Assembly (NCBI GenBank): GCA_017619335.1
Contig: JAFZSP010000068.1
Location: 1 to 44,128 of the forward strand
Direction of reading: 5' to 3'
Source of the DNA: Bacteroidaceae bacterium
GTDB lineage: Bacteria > Bacteroidota > Bacteroidia > Bacteroidales > Bacteroidaceae
Length of the DNA: 44,128 nt
Part shown: piece after piece, positions 24,196-32,713 of the stretch
How positions within the stretch are numbered: the first letter of the stretch is position 1
How the letters are laid out: each line of letters opens with the position of its first letter
Notes under the pieces: model-generated
The model's input: the letters and a program-made list of their open reading frames with translations, nothing else
Databases searched by the model: none
What the model was told of the DNA's origin: nothing
Position numbers and translations under genes: made by a program

Positions 24196-27100
24196 ATGAA
24201 AAGAAAACTACTTTTCGCGGCGCTTTGCGTCATGAGTGTCCTTGGTTTGAGGGCACAAGGGTGGAGTGACATTACTGCCTCCAAACTAACTAATTCCGAT
24301 TTATCATCGCTCGATGGTTGGACTGCTACTGGTATAAGTGGAGGGGATACGAACAATCCCGTTAATGTTCGTGAGTCTTTTCATCAGACAGGATGGAGCA
24401 TAAATAACCCAACAATTGCTTTAACCCAATCTGTTACATTAAATGCAGGAAAATATGTACTCAAAGGAAATGCATTTCATCGCGGTTTAGGCACAGCCAA
24501 TTTGTATGTGAAGGTTGGTGAAAACGACGCGTTAACGACAGCACTTCCTCTTGTTGGCAACGACACATATAAGTCTGAACCGGATGATTTAACAAAGAGT
24601 GCGAAAGCCTTTGAAGCCAATAGTTATGTAAGCTTTTTGAAATTTGAAGTTGAAAATAACAATTCTCAGGTAACATTAGGCATAACAGGAACGAATACAG
24701 CTGATTATGACTGGTTCTGCACAGGTCCTATTACTTTATTTGAGGTCCAGAATGAAATAAGTACAACTTACCCCCTAGAATTAACAGAGACAATAGATAG
24801 AGGATATAACGGTTGGACCTATGAAGGCACTAATGATATGGGAAATACATATTATGCTAATGTTCCCGTTCATCAGACTTATAAGACCTCAGCTTTAGGG
24901 ACTGGAAATGTTATTTCTCGTGAATACACTGGCTTAGATCATGGTATCTATGAAATTGAAGTATTTGCACAAGGCAATTGTGCTTGGGGTGCCTCTTCTG
25001 TACCAGCCACAGCTCCTGAGGTTTTTGCCAATAGCGTATCTAAACCTGCGACTTGTTTAGAACAAAATGATTGTGACAATGTACCCACCTATACATTATC
25101 TAATGTTGATATTTCAGATGGTAATCTAAATATTGGTTTCCGTAATACTGCAGAAGGTGGTAACTGGTATCTCTTTAACATCAAAAGTCTGAAGATGACC
25201 GAACCCTATATTTCTGTTATTGCTACTGAGATATCAGCAGCTACGGCTACCGCATTGGCTGCCGACAAGTGGTATAAGTTTACGGCTGCCAGCACAGATA
25301 ACTTTACCTTCGCCACCACAGCCATTGACGAAATTGTTTACACAAGCACTGACCAACGACAGAGTACAGCAACTGGTGATGTTGCAACCACAACGATGGC
25401 TCTTACAGAAGGAACCACCTATTATATTAAATCCTCATCAGACCAAACGCTGACAATCACTCCACAAACTTTCACTTACACAGTGGGCGAAGGAACACCC
25501 AGTGTAGCAAACAACAGCTATACTCAGGCAAAAGACTTCACCCTGACTTTTGCTGACTATTATACCGATGACCCTGCAGGTACATTCCAGATTTTGGATG
25601 CCAGCAAGATTCAGGTGAATGGTGCTGCAGCCACAGCTACTCTGACAGATAATGTACTCACGATAACACTTGCTAATCCTCTCGCTACCTCCACAGATTA
25701 TGAAATTAGTGTTGCTGCAGGTGCATTAGGCTTTAATGCAGAGAATGCTAATGCTGCTATTGATCTGACTGTGAAGACTCCCGCTGTAATTGATGGTCAT
25801 TACTACATTAAGAAGGATGGCGCAGACTTGTTCTTCTCTCGTGGAGGTGATGACAACAAGCAGGTGGTGTTGGATCAGTTTGGCGTTCCAGTAAAGATTA
25901 CAACCGATGCCAGCAATATGTCTCGCGTGAAGTTTATCGATACGGGCCTGCTCTTGGGTGCCAGCGGTTCAAGTAATATGTATTGGACGGATAAGGGTGA
26001 TGGAACTCCCTCCACAGTTAATTGGACTATAGCCAAGAATGGTAATAAGTTCAAGTTCTACCTGATGAGTATGGAAGATGCCAAGAAGGGCATGAACATC
26101 GATGGAAGTGCTCCTAAGAGTGATACTGAGGCTAACGCCTGCGATTGGGAATTGGAACTTCCCGCTGCTCATCCTGCTAAGTTGCAGGCAGTAAAGGACG
26201 CTCAGGCAGCCACTGTTGCATCCGCTATGAGCATTGATGGCGTTACTACTCAAGCACAGATGGCTGCTGCACTCACAGCAAATTTTGGTGAGACAGCTAT
26301 TGCTATCACAGGAGTTAATGCTATTCAGGATAAATACCAGAATTCAGCAAGTACAGGCACAGGTAGTGAATTAGCTCTTTTTGCTGAAGAAACTGTAAAT
26401 GGCCTTGCTCCAGGTTTGTATAGACTGCGTGTTTATGGCTTCGAGCGTATCGCTGGTGGTCAAACAGTGTATGACGCTGGTGGCGCTGCAGGTTTGGCTT
26501 ATGTCTATGCAACTTCCAATTCTGTTACAGAGAAGGTAAAATTGGCTTCACTCTTTGATGTTCAGTCTGATACAGAGTGGAAAGTTGGAAATGACCTCCA
26601 ATTTGGTGGAAAGTACTACGCCAATGGCACAGATGGTGCTCAGGCTGCTTTCGATGCAGGAAACTACGCTAATGATGTATATGTGCAAGTTGTGGATGAA
26701 GGCGAAGGCACGGGTAGCATTAAGTTCGGTATCAAGCAACCCAACTGCTACTATTCTGGAAGTAATGCACATAATAACGGCCAGTGGATTTGCTACAATA
26801 ACTTCTCCTTGGTTCTCTTTGAGGCAAAGGCCTCTGACTCCGAAAAGACTGCTCTTGCAAATGCCATCACTGCCGCTGAGGCCAAGACCCTTGGATTCGA
26901 AACTGGTGAATATGCTCCTTACACCAACGTTGCTGCTCTCGAAGCTCTCGCTGCCGCCAAGGCTATTGACCCAACAACTGCTACCAGCGCTGCCGTTACA
27001 GCTGCCACTACCGCTCTGACTGGTGCTACATGGAATGCAAATGCAGCAGAGGTGAATGCTATCAGCAATGGCACATTCAGTGGATTGTCTGCTGCTACGA

Positions 27101-28203
27101 TTAAGGCCAGCTCATACAATGGATGGACATCATCTGGTGATAATGGTATTCGTGAAATATTCACCAACGCATCATATCCTGGACTTAATGACGCATCAAA
27201 TAATGCAGGTATGTATGTTTGGGGTTCTCAGACGTATGCCTATGGTAATACAGTGGGTTATACCATGCCTCTAAAAGCCAATACCATTTATGAGTTCAAC
27301 ATCAAGTTTGCAGGACAAGCTGGTGCTCTTGGGAATTTAGATGCTTCTATTCTCAATGCTTCTACAGGTATGGCTGCTCAGAGTATTGGTGGTGCTGCAA
27401 AAGGTGTCAATGAAGCAGGTGCGCTTGTCAGCTATTCCATTAAGTTCGTTACAGGCGATGCAGGAAACTATGTGCTGTCACTTTCGCCTAATGGTAATGC
27501 AGTATTCACCGATATGACTATCACCAAAGCTGCTTCTCAAGTTCTTGCACTGATGCAGGATGGCTCCACAGATAATTATGCTCCCGGCACCTATTCCTCC
27601 GTTACTCTTGATCGCACTCTCAATGCATCTTATTGGAATACATTCTGTGTTCCGTTCGCCATTGATGCAGCCACAATTACGAGCACATTTGGTGACGGAA
27701 CCAAGGTGAGAGAATTTGACACTGATGTTGATGTTGTTAGCAATACACTGACCTTCAAGGAGGCTACAGCCATTGCAGCTGGTAAGCCCTATCTGATTCA
27801 ACCTGCAACAACGACAGCCAATCCTGAATTCACGAACGTGGCAATCACCTCAACTACTGGCGAGACTGTTACTAAAGATGACTTTAAATTCATTGGCGTG
27901 GTTCCTCAGACGGCTGTGAAGCAAACCGAAGGAGATGGTTCCGTCAACTACTTCCTCAACACCTCCAATAACATTGTCAAGCTCAGTGCTGATGGAAATC
28001 TGAAGGGTATGCGTGCATACTTCAATGCACCCGCTGCTGCTGGTGTCAAGCTCTTCATTAGTGGTGAAGACATGCCCACCTGCATCGAAAGCCTTGGTGG
28101 TAACGCCATTGAAAATGGCACCATCTTTAACCTCGCTGGTCAGCGCGTGAACAAGGTTCAGAAGGGCATCTTCATCGTGAACGGAAAGAAAGTTGTCCGC
28201 TAA
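24196..28203 (+). CDS. Giant multidomain secreted or surface protein with FIVAR-like and sorting domains
   Basis: 1335 residues with a signal peptide ending GLRAQ (about 1-21). Beta-rich, jelly-roll-like regions come first (about 25-335). An Ig/SbsA-like domain follows (about 430-545, TYTVGEGTPSVANNSYTQAKDFTLTF). Later come a FIVAR-like helical segment (about 880-955, ALANAITAAEAKTLGF) and another jelly-roll-like domain (about 960-1115). The C-terminus (TIFNLAGQRVNKVQKGIFIVNGKKVVR) has the form of a Bacteroidetes cell-surface sorting tail. No catalytic motif is recognised; adhesion or glycan binding is likely. The gene, especially its first kilobase, is clearly more AT-rich than its neighbours, which suggests transfer or mosaic origin. 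Confidence 0.7.
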   Translation: MKRKLLFAALCVMSVLGLRAQGWSDITASKLTNSDLSSLDGWTATGISGGDTNNPVNVRESFHQTGWSINNPTIALTQSVTLNAGKYVLKGNAFHRGLGTANLYVKVGENDALTTALPLVGNDTYKSEPDDLTKSAKAFEANSYVSFLKFEVENNNSQVTLGITGTNTADYDWFCTGPITLFEVQNEISTTYPLELTETIDRGYNGWTYEGTNDMGNTYYANVPVHQTYKTSALGTGNVISREYTGLDHGIYEIEVFAQGNCAWGASSVPATAPEVFANSVSKPATCLEQNDCDNVPTYTLSNVDISDGNLNIGFRNTAEGGNWYLFNIKSLKMTEPYISVIATEISAATATALAADKWYKFTAASTDNFTFATTAIDEIVYTSTDQRQSTATGDVATTTMALTEGTTYYIKSSSDQTLTITPQTFTYTVGEGTPSVANNSYTQAKDFTLTFADYYTDDPAGTFQILDASKIQVNGAAATATLTDNVLTITLANPLATSTDYEISVAAGALGFNAENANAAIDLTVKTPAVIDGHYYIKKDGADLFFSRGGDDNKQVVLDQFGVPVKITTDASNMSRVKFIDTGLLLGASGSSNMYWTDKGDGTPSTVNWTIAKNGNKFKFYLMSMEDAKKGMNIDGSAPKSDTEANACDWELELPAAHPAKLQAVKDAQAATVASAMSIDGVTTQAQMAAALTANFGETAIAITGVNAIQDKYQNSASTGTGSELALFAEETVNGLAPGLYRLRVYGFERIAGGQTVYDAGGAAGLAYVYATSNSVTEKVKLASLFDVQSDTEWKVGNDLQFGGKYYANGTDGAQAAFDAGNYANDVYVQVVDEGEGTGSIKFGIKQPNCYYSGSNAHNNGQWICYNNFSLVLFEAKASDSEKTALANAITAAEAKTLGFETGEYAPYTNVAALEALAAAKAIDPTTATSAAVTAATTALTGATWNANAAEVNAISNGTFSGLSAATIKASSYNGWTSSGDNGIREIFTNASYPGLNDASNNAGMYVWGSQTYAYGNTVGYTMPLKANTIYEFNIKFAGQAGALGNLDASILNASTGMAAQSIGGAAKGVNEAGALVSYSIKFVTGDAGNYVLSLSPNGNAVFTDMTITKAASQVLALMQDGSTDNYAPGTYSSVTLDRTLNASYWNTFCVPFAIDAATITSTFGDGTKVREFDTDVDVVSNTLTFKEATAIAAGKPYLIQPATTTANPEFTNVAITSTTGETVTKDDFKFIGVVPQTAVKQTEGDGSVNYFLNTSNNIVKLSADGNLKGMRAYFNAPAAAGVKLFISGEDMPTCIESLGGNAIENGTIFNLAGQRVNKVQKGIFIVNGKKVVR

Positions 28204-28237
28204 AGCTGAATGTCAAATGTTTAATGTATAATCTCAA

Positions 28238-28429
28238 ATGACTATGAAAATGAAAAAGACATATATCCAACCCGAACTCATCACGGTTTTCTTACACAGC
28301 CATCAGCATCTGATGATTGTTTCTGGCGAAGGATTAAACGTGACATTAGATCCCACTCAATCAGGCAACATCGATGACGCTGCCGTGAAGCAGGTTCTCG
28401 GTTTACCAGACTGGGGTGCTTGGGAATAA
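28238..28429 (+). CDS. Small MKKxYxxP peptide (A)
   Basis: Up to 63 residues; starts at 28238, 28244 and 28250 are all in frame, and 28250 gives MKKTYIQPELITVFL. A Lys-rich start and a Y-x-x-P motif lead into a hydrophobic segment ending MIVSGEG, followed by an acidic tail (GNIDDAAVKQVLGLPDWGAWE). The first 15 residues match the design of the 50-residue peptide at 42912-43064. It follows the giant surface protein by 34 bp and precedes a strong terminator, so the two are probably co-transcribed. The function is unknown; a leader-core peptide or a small membrane-associated partner are both possible. Confidence 0.7.
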   Translation: MTMKMKKTYIQPELITVFLHSHQHLMIVSGEGLNVTLDPTQSGNIDDAAVKQVLGLPDWGAWE

Positions 28430-28467
28430 CCCTCCCGCAAGTTGAATATCAACTATATCCTCTTTCA

Positions 28468-28497
28468 CGCCCTCTGCCACCCGGCAGGGGGCGTTTT
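28468..28497 (+). terminator. Rho-independent terminator after small peptide A
   Basis: CGCCCTCTGCC pairs with GGCAGGGGGCG (one G-U pair) around a short loop, followed by TTTT on the plus strand. No T-run follows on the minus strand, so it serves the plus-strand surface-protein unit. Its end overlaps the stop codon of the convergent oxidoreductase gene. Confidence 0.88.
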
Positions 28498-30169
28498 ACT
28501 TGATATTACTGGCTGCGGCCTCGGCACAGCGCTCGCCATCGATGGCGGCACTGACGATGCCACCAGCGTAGCCGGCACCTTCGCCGCAGGGATAGAGGCC
28601 AGAGAGGCGGATGTGCTGGAAGGTCTCGTCACTGCGGAGGATGCGGACGGGCGAGGAGGTGCGGGTCTCCACGCCAATGACGACGGCCTCGTTGGTGAGG
28701 AAGCCGTGACTGCGACGCCCGAAGAGGCGGAAGGCTTCCTGCAGGCGGCTGGAGATGGCGTTAGGCATCCAGAAATGGAGGGGCGAGGAGACGAGTCCGG
28801 GCTGGTAACTGGAGACCGGGAGGTCAAAGCTCAGGCGGCCGTTCACGAAGTCGGCCATGCGCTGGGCCGGTGCTGTCTGGCGCCGCCCGCCCTGCTGCCA
28901 ACAGAGACGCTCCAAGGACTCCTGGAACAACATCATGGAAAGCTGGGGATTATCCATTCTTGAAGTATCAAGCGTCGCAGAGTGCCGAGCGGTCCGTTCT
29001 TGAAGTGTCAAGCGACCAAGGTCGAGCGGTCCAATATCTTCCGGCCTCAGCTCCACGACCATTCCGGAGTTGGACCAGCGGGAGCCGCGGGAGCTGGGTG
29101 ACATCCCATTCACCACCACCTGCTCAGGCCCTGTGGCCGCAGGAACGACGAAACCGCCGGGGCACATGCAGAAAGAATAGACGCCGCGCCCCTGCACCTG
29201 CTGCACGAAGCTGTACTCCGCAGCGGGCAGCCACTGCCCACGCCCCTGACGGCTGTGGTACTGTATCTGGTCTATCAGATGCGAGGGATGCTCCAAACGC
29301 ACGCCCACAGCGATGCCCTTGGCCTCAATCTCAATGCCCCGGGCCGCCAGCAGCCGATAGACATCGCGGGCAGAGTGCCCCGTGGCCAGAATAACCGGAC
29401 CGTGCAGTTCCCGAGTACCGGCCGTGGAACCCACTGCTGCTCCCTCTGTTCCGTTTGTCGCGACTAAGTCGCGACATACACAACCTGTCACCCGTTCTCC
29501 CTCCATGAGGAGGTCAGTCATCAGCGTCTGGAAATGCACCTCACCGCCACAACGGAGGATGGTGCTGCGGATGTTCTCGATGACACGGGGCAGACGGTCG
29601 GTGCCGATATGCGGGTGGGCATCAGAGAGGATGGCAGTGGAGGCGCCGTGCTGACAGAAGACATTCAGAATCTTCTCCACGGAGCCGCGCTTCTTGGAGC
29701 GGGTGTAGAGTTTCCCATCGGAGTAGGCTCCTGCCCCACCCTCTCCGAAGCTGTAGTTGCTCTCTGGATTCACTCGGTGCTCCCTGGAAATCAGAGCGAT
29801 ATCTTTCTTGCGGGCATGTACGTCCTTACCGCGTTCCAACACAATGGGCCTCAGTCCCAGCTCAATCAGTCGCAGCGCAGCGAACAGTCCGCCCGGACCC
29901 GCTCCCACGACAATCACCTGAGGACGACCCGTCACATCGGGGTACTCCACCCGCTGGAAAGCCTCCTCCTGCGGTTCCTCATCCACGAACACACGTACCG
30001 TCAAGTTCACCATCACCTGCCGCTGGCGGGCATCAATGCTGCGTTTCAGCACCCGACAGGAGCAGATCCTACGGAGTTCCAAGGCCGCCTCGCGGGCGAC
30101 GGTCTCACGGATGGCAGCATCCGAAGCAGCAAATTGCGGCTGCACACGCAGTTGAATATCTTTTATCAT
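28496..30169 (-). CDS. NAD(P)/FAD-dependent oxidoreductase with an in-frame palindrome
   Basis: A 557-residue flavoprotein. The N-terminal 80 residues (MIKDIQLRVQPQ...) precede a dinucleotide-binding VVGAGPGGLFAALRL at about 92-106 and an ERGKDVHARKKDI segment. NYSFGEGGAGAYSDGKL and ATGHSARDVY are hallmarks of this conserved bacterial FAD-dependent family, whose substrate is not established. About 15-20 residues (LVATNGTEGAAVGSTAGTR) break the usual strand pair before GPVILATGHSARD, and part is encoded by a perfect palindrome. It follows tamL by 6 bp on the same strand. Confidence 0.85.
   Translation of the reverse strand: MIKDIQLRVQPQFAASDAAIRETVAREAALELRRICSCRVLKRSIDARQRQVMVNLTVRVFVDEEPQEEAFQRVEYPDVTGRPQVIVVGAGPGGLFAALRLIELGLRPIVLERGKDVHARKKDIALISREHRVNPESNYSFGEGGAGAYSDGKLYTRSKKRGSVEKILNVFCQHGASTAILSDAHPHIGTDRLPRVIENIRSTILRCGGEVHFQTLMTDLLMEGERVTGCVCRDLVATNGTEGAAVGSTAGTRELHGPVILATGHSARDVYRLLAARGIEIEAKGIAVGVRLEHPSHLIDQIQYHSRQGRGQWLPAAEYSFVQQVQGRGVYSFCMCPGGFVVPAATGPEQVVVNGMSPSSRGSRWSNSGMVVELRPEDIGPLDLGRLTLQERTARHSATLDTSRMDNPQLSMMLFQESLERLCWQQGGRRQTAPAQRMADFVNGRLSFDLPVSSYQPGLVSSPLHFWMPNAISSRLQEAFRLFGRRSHGFLTNEAVVIGVETRTSSPVRILRSDETFQHIRLSGLYPCGEGAGYAGGIVSAAIDGERCAEAAASNIK
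29457..29475. repeat. GTCGCGAC palindrome pair inside the oxidoreductase gene
   Basis: GTCGCGAC-TAA-GTCGCGAC is both a direct and an inverted repeat. It is read in frame on the minus strand as part of CRDLVATNG. TAA here is in the plus-strand orientation and does not interrupt the gene. Confidence 0.85.
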
Positions 30170-30175
30170 AGTATG

Positions 30176-32713
30176 TTAGAACGGATAGCCCACGGCCACG
30201 TGGAAGCCCAGTGAATCCCAGAAACGTTTCATGTTGTAATACCCGCTGCGACCTGTGTCGTAGGGCGCATGAATACCCACACCCACGTCGAAGCGCAGCA
30301 CCAGGAAGTCCAGGTCATAACGGAAGCCAAAGCCTGTGCCCAGAGCGATGTCCTTCAGGAACTCCGAAGCATCAATGGCTCCACCCGGACGGTTCTCGTC
30401 GGGCCGCATGAGCCAGACGTTTCCCGCATCCAGGAACAGCGCGCCTTCCAGGCTGTTGACAAGCGGGAAACGGTACTCCACGTTGGCCTCCAACTTGATA
30501 TTACCCACCTGATCCACGTAGCTCCACGAGGAGCCGGAAGGCCGGTAGCGACCCGGGCCGATGGTGCGGACGCCGAAGCCGCGGACAGAGTTGGCACCGC
30601 CCACAGAGAAGAGGTCGGAGTAGGGAGCCATCGTGCTGTTGCCGTAACTCCAGATGGCACCGGCCAGTGCACGTGCCGCAATCTTCGCATGGCGTCCGGC
30701 ACGGAAGGTTTCCCTCCACTCAAAAGTACACTTGAAGAACTCCGCAAACGGCGCACCCAGCAGTTGTTTGTTGCGTTCCTTGATGGCACGGCCGCCTGCA
30801 GCATAGGCCAGATTCAGCAGATTACCAGCCTCTTTGATATTCAGGAGGAAGGAGCACTGCGTGTCGTAATAGGGATTAAAGGTATAGGTGAAGCCGTAGG
30901 CAATAGACGGCACAAACTGGTCTCGCATACTGACATACAGCGCCGGATTGGCCGTCATCACGCTGTCAAATTTGGCCGAGCGGTGGGTCAGCATATTGTA
31001 GTCCAGGCGCAGCGGCGTCAGCTCGTGACGGATGCGGCGGTGGCGCTGGTAGGTATAGGTGAGACGTCCGCTGAAGCTGACCATCTGGAAATAGGAAGAG
31101 CGGTTCATCCAGTCCACGTCCAGCTGGTAACTGGTGGTTCCTTGTGCCCTGCGGTTGAGTTGGCGGGCCAGGGGCAGCCCCAGGAATTTGATGCGCGGAT
31201 AGGTGAGCGAGGCGGTGGCCCCGAACTCAAAGGAATTCAGCAGGCTGCGGTCTCCGTGTCCGTCGGGAGTGGCACCGGTCTGCCACTCGTAGGAGCCTCG
31301 CAACTTGAAGCTCAGCGCCTCGGCACCTCGGAAGGCATTCTTCTTCGTGACGCCCCATGAGACACCTGGTCCCAGGAGGCCGTTGCTCTTGTTGGTGACC
31401 TTGGCTTCCAGTTCGCTGTCCCAGGGTTTGTCCAGCACCGCGAAGATGTTCACATCCAGCGTGTCACACGTCTCCGAACTGTCACGCGGCACATAGTTGA
31501 GTTGAAGGTTGGAGAAGATGCCCATGGCAGACAAGCGCTCGGCAATGATGTCGTGAACGTCCTCCCGATAGAGGTCGCCGCGGCGGTAGAGCATGTTATG
31601 ACGCAGGGCGCCGTAGCTCAGCGGCGGCTTCTTCTCCCCGCCGCCCCAGCGCATCTTGGAGCCGCCCTTGTAGGTCGTGCTGTCCGTGACGGTGAAGTCA
31701 TCGTAGGTGAACACCGTGACGTTGGTGTTTCCCATCACATATTGTCTGCGGGCCCGGGACGGCATCTCCGGTTTCGGCCTCACTTGCAACTGAGCCCGGA
31801 ATGGCGTGTGAAGCGTGTCGGCCCGGAAAGCCACATACTCGGGACGGAAATAATAGAAGCCGTTGTTGCGGAAGAGCGTACTCAGACGCTTGCGTTCCCC
31901 ATCCAAGGCGATAACGGTGAAGGGGTCGCCCTCGTGGATGAGGGTCTCGTCGGCCTTGGCTCGCAGGAGACTGTCCGGGAGGGCGTCAAAGCGCTGGTAC
32001 TCAATCTTTCCGAAGCGGAAGAGCGGACCCGGATAGACGGAATAGCCGACCTTGGCCTTGAGGGAGTCACGCGGGTCATACTGAATGTCAAAATCCACGT
32101 TTCCGCGGAAGAAACCATAGTTGCGCAGCGCCTGCCTGGCCACCTGTGTGCGCAGTCGAGGGTTGGCCATGGAGATGGTGCGGGGCTGTGTGGAGAAGCT
32201 GTTAAAGAGCCACTTGCCGATACCCGAACTGTCCCGGACGAAGCTGTTATAGAACCCCAGTCCGATGGAGAACGGCCACCGCGTGTAGGAGCTGCCGAAG
32301 AAGTTGCCGTTGGGGGCGTAGGCCAGGGCGGCTTCCACTTCCTCGCGGGTGGTAATCATCGCCTTGTCGATCACGGCGAGCTCCTGACGAATCGTGTCCA
32401 ACTGTCCCAGTGTCATCGTGCTGTCACGGTTGTCAATCATCCGCTGGAGCAGGGCGCGGGCATCGGCCTGCCCCGCCAGCAGTCCTTCCACGGTGTGATA
32501 GGCCTCGGCCAGCGAGGTGATGACACCTGTGCTGTCGGGCTGTGCTTTCTCGTGGCGTGCACGGGCCTTGCGATTGTAGGCGATTTCGGAGATTCCGGTA
32601 TAGAGCACCTCGTCCTCCGGCAGGTTGGAAGTGGGATAGCAGGAAGCCGTCATCACCGAAATGATGATGATGAATGTAAAATGTAGGATGTAAAAGTTCT
32701 TTTTACGGCACAT
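30176..32713 (-). CDS. tamL: TamL-type outer-membrane assembly lipoprotein (BamA/TamA superfamily)
   Basis: The start at 32713 (MCRKKNFYILHFTFIIIISVMTASC) gives a lipoprotein signal with lipobox MTASC and 845 residues. CYPTSNLPEDEVLYTG after the Cys is typical of the Bacteroidetes lipidated TamA homologues. POTRA-like regions fill the middle, and the C-terminal half is the 16-strand barrel, with VGGANSVRGFGVRTIGPGRY and a closing aromatic strand (DSLGFHVAVGYPF). It works with TamB to insert outer-membrane components. The gene overlaps the end of tamB by 11 bp. The signal peptide is partly encoded by a repetitive GATGATGATGAATGTAAAAT-type tract. Confidence 0.85.
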   Translation of the reverse strand: MCRKKNFYILHFTFIIIISVMTASCYPTSNLPEDEVLYTGISEIAYNRKARARHEKAQPDSTGVITSLAEAYHTVEGLLAGQADARALLQRMIDNRDSTMTLGQLDTIRQELAVIDKAMITTREEVEAALAYAPNGNFFGSSYTRWPFSIGLGFYNSFVRDSSGIGKWLFNSFSTQPRTISMANPRLRTQVARQALRNYGFFRGNVDFDIQYDPRDSLKAKVGYSVYPGPLFRFGKIEYQRFDALPDSLLRAKADETLIHEGDPFTVIALDGERKRLSTLFRNNGFYYFRPEYVAFRADTLHTPFRAQLQVRPKPEMPSRARRQYVMGNTNVTVFTYDDFTVTDSTTYKGGSKMRWGGGEKKPPLSYGALRHNMLYRRGDLYREDVHDIIAERLSAMGIFSNLQLNYVPRDSSETCDTLDVNIFAVLDKPWDSELEAKVTNKSNGLLGPGVSWGVTKKNAFRGAEALSFKLRGSYEWQTGATPDGHGDRSLLNSFEFGATASLTYPRIKFLGLPLARQLNRRAQGTTSYQLDVDWMNRSSYFQMVSFSGRLTYTYQRHRRIRHELTPLRLDYNMLTHRSAKFDSVMTANPALYVSMRDQFVPSIAYGFTYTFNPYYDTQCSFLLNIKEAGNLLNLAYAAGGRAIKERNKQLLGAPFAEFFKCTFEWRETFRAGRHAKIAARALAGAIWSYGNSTMAPYSDLFSVGGANSVRGFGVRTIGPGRYRPSGSSWSYVDQVGNIKLEANVEYRFPLVNSLEGALFLDAGNVWLMRPDENRPGGAIDASEFLKDIALGTGFGFRYDLDFLVLRFDVGVGIHAPYDTGRSGYYNMKRFWDSLGFHVAVGYPF

